Part shown: piece after piece, positions 1 through 5,601 of the stretch | Layout: each line of letters opens with the position of its first letter | Position numbering within the stretch: position 1 is the first letter of the stretch | Assembly: GCA_002434595.1 (NCBI GenBank) | Contig: DJKK01000207.1 | Span: forward strand, 1 to 5,658 | DNA length: 5,658 bases | Reading direction: 5' to 3' | Source: Alphaproteobacteria bacterium UBA6544 | GTDB lineage: Bacteria; Pseudomonadota; Alphaproteobacteria; UBA8366 | Translations under genes and position numbers: made by a program | Notes under the pieces: generated by a model | What the model was told of the DNA's origin: nothing | Seen by the model: only the letters and a program-made list of their open reading frames with translations | The model's database searches: none

Positions 1-9
1 GCCAACCAT
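1..9 (-). CDS. Possible start of a downstream gene, cut by the window edge
   Basis: On the minus strand an ATG (9-7) is followed by only two more codons (Val, Gly) before the window ends. It is preceded by GGGAG (21-17) with a 7-nt gap, a good Shine-Dalgarno arrangement. The ATG lies 18 nt after the stop codon of the minus-strand flavin oxidoreductase, a spacing typical of consecutive genes in one operon. Nothing can be said about the product. The call rests only on ribosome binding site, start codon and spacing, and a chance ATG is possible. Confidence 0.35.
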
Positions 10-27
10 CGTCGATCTCCCGTTCGT

Positions 28-972
28 CTATCGGATGTCCGATAGGTAGGGTAGCACATCGTAAGCAAACTGCTCTAGCGACACCATTCTCTGTGGCTGA
101 TCTCCCAGGAAATCGAAAACGAAATGTCGGACGCCGGCATCATGAAATTCCTTGATCTTACCGGCAACATCCTCGGGTGTCCCCATGGCGCAATAGCGCT
201 CCGCCGCACGACGGAAATCCATTGCGTAGCGCTCCGACAGCAACTCCGACGCCTTGTCCCAGGCTTTGTCATATGTCTCGTCGATACAACAGAACAGGAG
301 ATGGCCAGAGCCAAAGTCGTCGATCTCGCGCCCCGCCTCTTCCGCCGCCTCTTCAATTTTCGTGAGAGCCTCCCGGAACATATCCGGCGTAATCACATAG
401 GACAGATACCCATCTGCTAGTCGGCCGGTCCGCTTCAGCGCAGCCTCGGAACGACCGCCGCACCAAATGGGCGGCCCACCCTTCCGAAATGCGGCCGGCT
501 GCATATGGACTTCTTCGAAGGGGTAAAACTTACCCTCATGGGCGACCGGCTCTCCCGTCCATAATTTCCGCATCACTTCGATGCCTTCGGTAAGACGAGC
601 ACCGCGTTCACCAGTTGGCACGTCAACCAATTGCCATTCTTTTGGAAACTCGCCTCCGACACCAACTCCGAAGATAAACCGGCCTTCCGAGAGATGATCG
701 AGGCTTGCGGCCTGCTTCGCCGCCGCCGCCGGATGTCGCATCGGCAAGAGATAGACGCCGGATGCGACCGTCAGTTTCCGGCTATATGCACAGGCATGCG
801 CGAGTTGGACGAACGGATCAAGGATCGGCAGAGTGAAGGCAAGGTGGTCGCCGACCCAGACCGAATCGAAGTCGAGTTGATCCAGCATTTCGACTGTTTT
901 CTCGGTCAGGTCCGGTGTGGGTAGACGGGTCTGAATGCCGAACTTGGTCTCATTCGCGAGTGGTAGAGGCAT
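28..972 (-). CDS. LLM-class flavin-dependent oxidoreductase (luciferase-like monooxygenase)
   Basis: A 314-residue protein of the bacterial-luciferase-like superfamily, a cytosolic TIM-barrel fold that uses reduced FMN or F420 to oxidise small organic substrates. Visible family marks are the N-terminal strand KFGIQTR (10-16), SVWVGDH (37-43), the signature segment with LLPMRHPAAAAKQAASLD (75-92), HLSEGRFIFGVGVGGEF (93-109), the barrel segment PPIWCGGRSEAALKR (167-181) and a C-terminal GTPEDVAGKIKEFHDAG (264-280). Length is usual for the family (about 280-350). The start is the first ATG after the divergent spacer; its ribosome binding site is weak (GAAGG about 10 nt upstream). The substrate cannot be read from sequence, and FMN versus F420 use is undecided. 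A following gene may begin 18 nt downstream. Family call certain, function open. Confidence 0.93.
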   Translation of the reverse strand: MPLPLANETKFGIQTRLPTPDLTEKTVEMLDQLDFDSVWVGDHLAFTLPILDPFVQLAHACAYSRKLTVASGVYLLPMRHPAAAAKQAASLDHLSEGRFIFGVGVGGEFPKEWQLVDVPTGERGARLTEGIEVMRKLWTGEPVAHEGKFYPFEEVHMQPAAFRKGGPPIWCGGRSEAALKRTGRLADGYLSYVITPDMFREALTKIEEAAEEAGREIDDFGSGHLLFCCIDETYDKAWDKASELLSERYAMDFRRAAERYCAMGTPEDVAGKIKEFHDAGVRHFVFDFLGDQPQRMVSLEQFAYDVLPYLSDIR

Positions 973-1032
973 AACTGCATGGCCTTCTTTCGATGTGCGA
1001 GAACTATATCGAGGCTATCCTTTCGATGGGAC

Positions 1033-1046
1033 GTGTCAATCGACAC
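1033..1046. promoter_or_regulatory. Small inverted repeat in the divergent spacer
   Basis: GTGTC-aatc-GACAC lies in the 139 bp spacer between the divergent flavin oxidoreductase and enoyl-CoA hydratase genes. A short palindrome in a shared promoter region could be a regulator operator. The arms are only 5 bp, so chance is a real alternative. I found no convincing -35/-10 pair in this spacer. The direct repeat CTTTCGATG also occurs twice here (987-995 and 1020-1028). Confidence 0.25.
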
Positions 1047-1111
1047 TTTCGTCTGGACTTAGCCTCCACCCAAGCCATTTGACCTTATCATTGCAAAATT
1101 CGGAGGTTCCG

Positions 1112-1900
1112 ATGACGGACAAGCTGCTGTTCGATGTCAGCGACAAGATCGCGACGATCACTTTCAACAATCCAGAAAAACTGAATGCGTTTACTGCCGA
1201 AATGATCGACGCCTACGCCGACCGCCTCGAAGAGTGCAGGATGCGCGAAGACGTCTGGGCTATCATCATCACAGGGGCAGGACGCGGTTTCTGTTCAGGG
1301 GGTGACACTGGGCGGATGGGTTCGGACGCACCGCCGACACCGGCCGAGATCAAGTCCGGGTTGTGGGATCGCATCCAACTCATCTCGCTGAAAATGGCTG
1401 AAATCGACAAGCCTGTCATAGCCGCGGTCAACGGCGTCGCGGTGGGCGCCGGGATGGATATGGCACTTCATGCGGATCTGAGGGTTGCGGCCGAGAGTGC
1501 TCGTTTCGCGGAGACCTATGTACGCGTTGGTCTCGTTCCCGGAAATGGGGGCGCGTGGTTCCTGCCGCGCCTCATTGGCATGCCACGTGCGCTCGAGATG
1601 CTGTGGAGCGCTGATTTTGTTGATGCTAATAAGGCGCTTGAGTATGGCCTTGTTAACAAAGTCGTTCCCGATGACAAGTTGATGGAAGAGACGCGCGAGT
1701 ATGTCGGCAGACTGGTTAATTCTTCGCCAATTTCTGTCAGGCTGATCAAACGCACGATGAAGGCGAGTATGACCATGGACCTTCGGAGTTCGCTTGATAT
1801 GGTTTCCTCGCATATGATCCTCGCCCGTTCGAGTGAAGACCATAAGGAAGCCATTGCTGCTTGGCGTGAGAAACGCCCCGGGAACTATGGCAACAAGTAA
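1112..1900 (+). CDS. Enoyl-CoA hydratase/isomerase family protein (crotonase fold)
   Basis: A 262-residue crotonase-superfamily protein. These are cytosolic enzymes that bind acyl-CoA thioesters and stabilise an enolate in an oxyanion hole. Seen: FNNPEKLNAF (18-27), oxyanion-hole segment GRGFCSGGD (57-65), DKPVIAAVNGVAVGAGMDMA (99-118), FAETYVRVGLVPGNGG (132-147) and a C-terminal helix region ending KRPGNYG. The open frame extends upstream to 935, but homology begins at the ATG at 1112, which has CGGAGG (1101-1106) 5 nt before it, so I start there. At the two classical hydratase glutamate positions (rat mitochondrial Glu144 and Glu164) I align Asp116 and Tyr136. A standard syn-hydration mechanism is therefore doubtful; isomerase, dehydratase or another crotonase reaction fits as well. 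It is divergent from the flavin oxidoreductase. Fold certain, reaction unknown. Confidence 0.93.
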   Translation: MTDKLLFDVSDKIATITFNNPEKLNAFTAEMIDAYADRLEECRMREDVWAIIITGAGRGFCSGGDTGRMGSDAPPTPAEIKSGLWDRIQLISLKMAEIDKPVIAAVNGVAVGAGMDMALHADLRVAAESARFAETYVRVGLVPGNGGAWFLPRLIGMPRALEMLWSADFVDANKALEYGLVNKVVPDDKLMEETREYVGRLVNSSPISVRLIKRTMKASMTMDLRSSLDMVSSHMILARSSEDHKEAIAAWREKRPGNYGNK

Positions 1901-1920
1901 AGACGTCGATTATCCGCCAG

Positions 1921-1926
1921 TATAAT
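1921..1926 (+). promoter_or_regulatory. Candidate -10 box for the small lipoprotein gene
   Basis: A perfect TATAAT lies 36 nt before the small lipoprotein ATG, in the short gap after the enoyl-CoA hydratase stop. The expected -35 position (1898-1903, 17-bp spacer) reads TAAAGA, only a 3/6 match to TTGACA. A separate weak promoter is plausible, but the hexamer alone is not proof. Confidence 0.3.
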
Positions 1927-1962
1927 GCAGCGACCGACCTTAGCTCGAACTGAAAAACAAGC

Positions 1963-2136
1963 ATGTTACTCAAAAGGATTACGCTTCTGGTCCTTGCGGC
2001 AGCATTCACCGCCATGGCATCTGCCTGTTCGCCGGAGGTTGGCAGAAAAGAATGGTGCAAGGACCTCAAAGCCAAGCCGAAAGGTGACTGGTCCGCAAAC
2101 GAGGCAATGGGATTCACCAAACACTGCATCTTCTAA
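1963..2136 (+). CDS. Small DUF3012-type lipoprotein
   Basis: A 57-residue protein usually missed by gene callers. Seen: a short basic N-terminus (MLLKR), a hydrophobic stretch (residues 6-21), then SAC at 20-22 followed by SPEVG. The mature part has WCKDLKAKPKGDW (31-43), SANEA (44-48) and a C-terminal KHCIF (53-57). This arrangement (CSPEVG, WC, KPKGDW, ANEA, HCIF) is what I know of the DUF3012 family of tiny secreted lipoproteins of unknown function. Cys22 would be the lipidated residue; the lipobox is weak (Ala at -3 where Leu is usual). Two further cysteines (32, 55) could form a disulfide in the periplasm. No clear Shine-Dalgarno precedes the ATG. It follows the enoyl-CoA hydratase by 62 nt and may have its own promoter. 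The family is recalled from memory, not searched. Confidence 0.8.
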   Translation: MLLKRITLLVLAAAFTAMASACSPEVGRKEWCKDLKAKPKGDWSANEAMGFTKHCIF

Positions 2137-2153
2137 ATCGACACATTAGAGAG

Positions 2154-2172
2154 CGGGAAGTTCTACTTCCCG
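2154..2172. terminator. Hairpin between convergent genes, overlapping a stop codon
   Basis: CGGGAAGT-TCT-ACTTCCCG is a perfect 8-bp inverted repeat with a 3-nt loop, extendable by one G-T pair. It lies 18 nt after the small lipoprotein stop, and its loop and right arm contain the stop codon (2165-2163) of the convergent ThDP enzyme. The position suits a shared 3'-end structure, but neither strand has a T-run after the stem, so it is not a classical intrinsic terminator. It may instead protect transcript ends or assist termination. Confidence 0.5.
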
Positions 2173-3839
2173 TCCTCCTCCGCATAGGGCGGTGCCTTGA
2201 AGTATTGTGGGAAGTCACCGATTGCCTTCATATCGACCTCGAGGATACAAGGACCGGTGACATCTAGGGCGTTGGACAGCCCCTCTTCTAGTCCATCGGC
2301 GCGATCGACCCTGACGTAGTGCATACCTGCGACGTCGCATAGTTTTTCCAGATCCGGGCCAAGAAGATCACCAAAATAATGTCGCCCCCCATACAACGTG
2401 CTCTGGATGTGTTTGATCACGCCGTAGCCTTTGTCGTTCATCACAACGAAAACAATGTCGACCTTCTCCTGTACGGCAGTCCAGAGTTCGGTCAGGTTTA
2501 GGAAGAACCCGCCGTCCCCACACATACACACAACCTTACGACCGTTCGCACCAAGTGCGGCACCGATGCCAAGCTGCATGCCCGGTCCGATAGCCGCGCC
2601 GATCGGGTACACGTTATCCCGAGGATTGTAGAGCGGGAAAGTACGGTTACCCCATGTGCTATTATTCAGCGTGATATCGCGGACCCAGACGGCATCCCGC
2701 GGCATCGCAGCACGCATTTGCAGCGGAAAACTCGCATAATCGCCGAAGGCCTTTGGATAGTTCTCATACGCGGCTGTCTTCGCTGACGCGGCATCGACAG
2801 ATAGGCTTGGATCAACCGAGAGGTCGCCTCCTGATGCCAGACGGTCGGCCAGCGCTGCAAGGGCGGCGCTAGCTTCACCGCAGTGAAATATTCGGCTCGT
2901 ATAGGTTCGGCCATTCGCCGCCGGATCAACGTCGATCTGGATCAAATTCTCCGGCAGCGGCATGCTCATATCCGCCGTTTCGTGTCCCCGCAAGCGGCAG
3001 CCCGCTACCAGTAGAAGGTCGACACTCTTGAGGAATTCTCCAACATCAGGTGTCGTGGCCAGAGACCCCAAACTCATAGGATGGTCTTCGGGTATAACAC
3101 CTCTTCCATTCCAACTGGTGATCACCGGAATACCCAGATCGACCAATTGGGCGACCGCCGCACCGGCAAACTTGCCGCCATTGCCAACCCACAGAAGCGG
3201 CCGTTTTGCGCATTTAAGTTGAGCTGCTATCTCGTCGAGGCTGGCATTGCTGCCCGCGTCGGGAATCGGTGTCTGCAACTGGAGCGTCGCGAGTTCGGCG
3301 GGACGCGTGATTTTTGTTCGCTGAATGTCGATGGGTATCTCGACACTGACAGGCCCCATCGGCGGTGTCATGGCTTCGCTCGCGGCCTTTATTAGTGTGC
3401 CCAAAGCCGTTGATGCAGAACGCACCCGATATGCAGACTTCGATACTGAACGCAACATACCAAGCTGATCGGGTACATCGTGGACTGCACCCTGCCCCAA
3501 ATCCATGTTCGGCGTTGCGGTTTGGCCGGTCAGATGAAGCATCGGCGTTCCGGCAAATCGTGCTTCCACCAAAGCACCGGCTGCATTTGCAGCGCCCGGT
3601 CCAGTGCTCGTAAACAACACACCAAGTTCCCCCGAGACACGCGCATAGGCATCGGCCATATGCCCGCCACCCGCTTCTCCGCGAGCCATAATGAAGCGGA
3701 TTGCGTTCCGTCTGCCGATCGCATCAAGCATGGGAATATTGTGGATCGAGATCACTCCGAAGGTCGTCGATACACCGATCTGTTGCAGGAATTCGGCGAC
3801 CAAATCACCGATCAGAATCTCTTCAGCCGAAGCCGTCAT
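2163..3839 (-). CDS. Thiamine-diphosphate-dependent enzyme, acetolactate synthase-like
   Basis: A 558-residue protein with the three-domain layout of the acetolactate synthase/pyruvate oxidase/benzoylformate decarboxylase superfamily: an N-terminal PYR domain (about 5-175), a central domain (about 195-335) and a C-terminal PP domain (about 370-540). Seen: GEAGGGHMADAYAR (54-67) with the cofactor-activating glutamate Glu55, GPGAANAAGALVEARFAGTP (80-99), SWNGRGVIPEDHP (242-254), and the diphosphate/Mg motif GDGG (441-444) closed by Asn468 in MNDKGYG. The start is supported by GAGGG 9 nt before the ATG. In acetolactate synthases a histidine commonly precedes the glutamate; here it is Gly54, so biosynthetic acetolactate formation is not assured. 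There is no regulatory-subunit gene nearby, which also points to a catabolic 2-oxoacid decarboxylase or lyase. Substrate unknown. Confidence 0.92.
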   Translation of the reverse strand: MTASAEEILIGDLVAEFLQQIGVSTTFGVISIHNIPMLDAIGRRNAIRFIMARGEAGGGHMADAYARVSGELGVLFTSTGPGAANAAGALVEARFAGTPMLHLTGQTATPNMDLGQGAVHDVPDQLGMLRSVSKSAYRVRSASTALGTLIKAASEAMTPPMGPVSVEIPIDIQRTKITRPAELATLQLQTPIPDAGSNASLDEIAAQLKCAKRPLLWVGNGGKFAGAAVAQLVDLGIPVITSWNGRGVIPEDHPMSLGSLATTPDVGEFLKSVDLLLVAGCRLRGHETADMSMPLPENLIQIDVDPAANGRTYTSRIFHCGEASAALAALADRLASGGDLSVDPSLSVDAASAKTAAYENYPKAFGDYASFPLQMRAAMPRDAVWVRDITLNNSTWGNRTFPLYNPRDNVYPIGAAIGPGMQLGIGAALGANGRKVVCMCGDGGFFLNLTELWTAVQEKVDIVFVVMNDKGYGVIKHIQSTLYGGRHYFGDLLGPDLEKLCDVAGMHYVRVDRADGLEEGLSNALDVTGPCILEVDMKAIGDFPQYFKAPPYAEEDGK

Positions 3840-3987
3840 AAATACTAACCCTCACAATTGAATTCTTACGAAGCGCTGCGACGCTGCGCCGTTTCCCGAA
3901 CCTAAGTATCGTTAAACCATAGAGTGCCAACCGCTATTACGATTTCGACGGGCTATTTATCCGTTAAGGGAAAATTAAATATGTGAT

Positions 3988-4665
3988 ATGAATTTTATGC
4001 GGCCCGATTTCGGAGTAACCGAAACCCGACGTCTAACGAGGCGGGAATATGTCAAGAAATTCCCACGCAACCCCCTGATGGCTGCTCTACTGGCTTTGGC
4101 ACTGTCGGCAATTATGCATTCTCCAGCTGTATTCGCGGACGATGCCGCAACGGCGTAACCCCAGAGCGAAGGCACCAACGATCCCCCCGAAGCTGTAAAT
4201 CGCTGAACGACGGGTCTGAACAACATCATCCAAGTGTTCGTGCAGAAACCGGTGGTCGGTCTTTAACATGGGAGTGGCGCCCGACAAGCTGCAAAATGGC
4301 ATTTCGAACGCGGCCAGAAATTTCAGCAAACCGATCACCGTGGCTCAAGTTTTCGGCAAGACGATATGGAAAACGCGGGCGCGGCCACAAACCACTTCCT
4401 GTGTGACGCGACCGGCGATAATGCCGCATCGCTCGCCAACCCGTTGCCGCTGGCGGTTGGTGCGGAACAAGGTCTGGTCAGGTATTCCGACAACCAAGAG
4501 GAAATCAAATCGATACGCGAAAACGCAATTGATGGATACGTCGCTCAACGGGAGGTCTATAAAAGTTACCGTGAGGCACAAATCCGTAACGGTGCCCCGG
4601 TTCCAGGGCCGGTGATTGAACTTGCCAAAAATCCAGACGACGATAAGCAGGAAACCAAGAGATAG
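3988..4665 (+). pseudogene. Degraded MlaA/VacJ-family phospholipid transport protein gene
   Basis: MlaA removes mislocalised phospholipids from the outer membrane in the Mla pathway. Seen in frame from the ATG at 3988: an N-terminus with TRREYVKKF (residues 17-25, loosely Tat-like), a hydrophobic core (30-45) and a probable cleavage site AVFA|DD, then stop TAA (4156). The same frame continues with GTNDPPEAVNR, matching the family's NDPxExxNR signature, stop TGA (4204), then NNIIQVFVQKPVVGL and stop TAA (4264). The reading then shifts to the next frame (from 4265: APDKLQNGISNAARNFSKPI) and returns to the first frame near 4350 (ENAGAATNHFLCDATG). The long central part of MlaA (about 90-100 residues) is missing. 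The C-terminal part YVAQREVYKSYREAQIRNG is well kept, and the frame ends at 4665. The family match is from memory of its motifs; several independent lesions make a functional product unlikely. Confidence 0.75.
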
Positions 4666-4702
4666 ACAATAACTTGCGCGCCGCAACGCTGAATAGCACC
4701 GG

Positions 4703-4735
4703 AAGAAAAAAGGGGCCTCCTACGGGACGCCCCTT
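4703..4735 (-). terminator. Intrinsic terminator of the glutaredoxin-DinB gene
   Basis: AAGGGGC (4710-4716) pairs with GCCCCTT (4729-4735). An inner TCC/GGA stem follows after one C-C mismatch, closing on a TACG tetraloop (UNCG class, very stable). Read on the minus strand, the stem is followed by a run of T (complement of the A-run 4706-4711, then CTTC), the classical intrinsic terminator form. It lies 36 nt after the stop of the minus-strand gene ending at 4772. On the plus strand there is no T-run, so it serves the minus strand. Confidence 0.85.
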
Positions 4736-4771
4736 CCGATTCTGTCACCTGGTACTCAACAAAGAGTCGCG

Positions 4772-5530
4772 TTAGTCCCAGACCTTCTCCGGCAATGGCA
4801 ATCCGGCAAAATCTTCGTCTGTAAGCGGATTTTCCGGTGTGATTCCCATGAATTCGGTCATCGCCATTACAATTTGTCGAACGTGCTGACCCGAATGCCA
4901 AGTTGAGCGCTCCAGGACCTCATGCAACGGCTTCTTGCCGAAATAGGTATCGACAATAGCCTTGCCATCTTTGTGAGAATACCCGTCCCACCAAGCGTTG
5001 AGCCGAGCGCGCACGTCGTCCCCGAAGGATGCAATCTGCTCAATCGTTTGCATTTCTGCCGGAGGAATGTCGCTATAATAACTGTAGGTGAGCTCGGCAC
5101 CGTTAGCGCTGTCCATTAGCCCTTCGGCAATTCGAAAGACGTGATAGGTCAACTCGCGATATGTCCTATCGCGGTCCAGTATCTGACCACCAAGCCGATC
5201 ATCCGGAATTTGGCGAATATGACGCGCCGCCGCCTCTAAAATCATGTCGTATTTTCCGATCAGCGCCTTCGGCGAAAGCTGCGGACTGGTATCAACGTCG
5301 AGATCAAGAAATTCCGCTACATTGCTAATGGACTGGGCGAAAACGAACGCATCGCCCTTGGAGACGATAGGGACCGACTTCGCACCGAGGCTTTGCAGCA
5401 GCGCCATACCTTCCGGATTGCCTGCGATATTGATCGATTCGTGTTCTATATTTTGGGACGAAAGAAACTCTTTCGCTCTAAGACAGCTCGTTCACCCAGG
5501 TTGCCAAAAGACGCGTACGATGTCGCCCAT
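4772..5530 (-). CDS. Glutaredoxin-DinB fusion protein, predicted selenoprotein (Sec13)
   Basis: A 252-residue reading from ATG 5530 with one in-frame TGA (5494-5492) read as selenocysteine. Residues 1-78 form a glutaredoxin/thioredoxin-like domain: strand IVRVFWQ (4-10), redox motif PG-Sec-TSC (11-16), helix CLRAKEFLSSQN (16-27), strand HESINI (30-35), cis-proline motif SVP (52-54), closing helix (70-77). Residues about 85-230 are a DinB-like four-helix bundle with a probable metal triad His130, His212 and His216 (HSGQH). The start at 5530 is decided by a perfect AGGAGG 6 nt upstream. The alternative Met42 at 5407 would begin inside the glutaredoxin fold and lose the active site. Sec sits where homologous domains carry the first Cys of CxxC. 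A SECIS-like hairpin follows the TGA. Inferred role: cytosolic thiol/selenol redox enzyme coupled to a metal-dependent DinB module. The alternative is a Cys-to-stop nonsense mutation. Confidence 0.8.
5459..5475 (-). promoter_or_regulatory. Predicted bacterial SECIS hairpin
   Basis: In the minus-strand transcript, 16 nt after the in-frame TGA, CGAAAG-AGUUU-CUUUCG forms a perfect 6-bp stem with a 5-nt loop; a flanking G-U pair (5476/5458) extends it. The loop carries G at its second position and starts 23 nt after the UGA. This agrees with the bacterial SECIS pattern as I know it: a hairpin inside the coding region just 3' of the UGA, a loop roughly 16-37 nt away, and a G among the first two loop bases for SelB binding. 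It codes for residues 19-24 at the same time. Confidence 0.7.
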
Positions 5531-5536
5531 GGTATC

Positions 5537-5542
5537 CCTCCT
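5537..5542 (-). promoter_or_regulatory. Strong ribosome binding site fixing the selenoprotein start
   Basis: AGGAGG on the minus strand, 6 nt before the ATG at 5530 and within the longer GAGGAGGG. It is the best Shine-Dalgarno in the window. It shows that translation begins upstream of the in-frame TGA, not at the internal Met codon at 5407. Confidence 0.85.
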
Positions 5543-5573
5543 CGGAGTTGTTCCTGTTGTTTCCTTGAGATTG

Positions 5574-5601
5574 ACTATAAAGCAGTAGCCGGCTCCATCA
5601 A
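5574..5601 (-). promoter_or_regulatory. Candidate sigma70-type promoter of the selenoprotein gene
   Basis: On the minus strand TTGATG (5601-5596) and TATAGT (5579-5574) are separated by 16 bp, matching the -35 and -10 consensus at 4/6 and 5/6 positions. Transcription would start near 5567, giving a leader of about 35-40 nt before the ATG. The -35 box overlaps the stop codon of the gene fragment upstream, so the selenoprotein gene could be transcribed alone or by read-through. Confidence 0.45.

Noticed and set aside
935..1111. 59-codon N-terminal extension of the enoyl-CoA hydratase
   Set aside because: The extension shows no crotonase-like sequence, runs through the divergent promoter spacer, and a good CGGAGG sits just before the ATG at 1112.
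1295..1854. Minus-strand open frames of 112 and 182 codons opposite the enoyl-CoA hydratase
   Set aside because: They lie wholly inside a well-supported gene, have no recognisable domains and have low-complexity composition typical of antisense frames.
3874..3888. Tandem CGCTGCG repeat upstream of the ThDP enzyme
   Set aside because: Two copies of a 7-mer at period 8 in GC-rich DNA are too short to call a repeat or operator.
3925..3945. Sigma54-like TTGGCAC on the minus strand upstream of the ThDP enzyme
   Set aside because: The matching GC of a -12 element is absent at the required 10-nt distance, and no enhancer-like sites were seen.
4156..4266. Could the TGA at 4204-4206 in the MlaA-like gene also be selenocysteine?
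   Set aside because: It is flanked by two TAA stops in the same frame and by frameshifts, lies at no known cysteine position of the family, and the gene has lost its central region. Ordinary decay explains it.
4268..4615. 115-residue plus-strand open frame from 4268
   Set aside because: Only its first part (about 25 codons) matches the MlaA-like sequence. The remainder reads out of frame across the preserved C-terminal coding region, so it is part of the pseudogene and not a separate gene.
4772..5407. Reading the DinB gene as a 211-residue protein starting at Met 5407
   Set aside because: This start lies in the middle of a glutaredoxin fold, after the active site and first helix. A far better ribosome binding site and a coherent upstream domain exist at the 5530 start, if the TGA is read as Sec.
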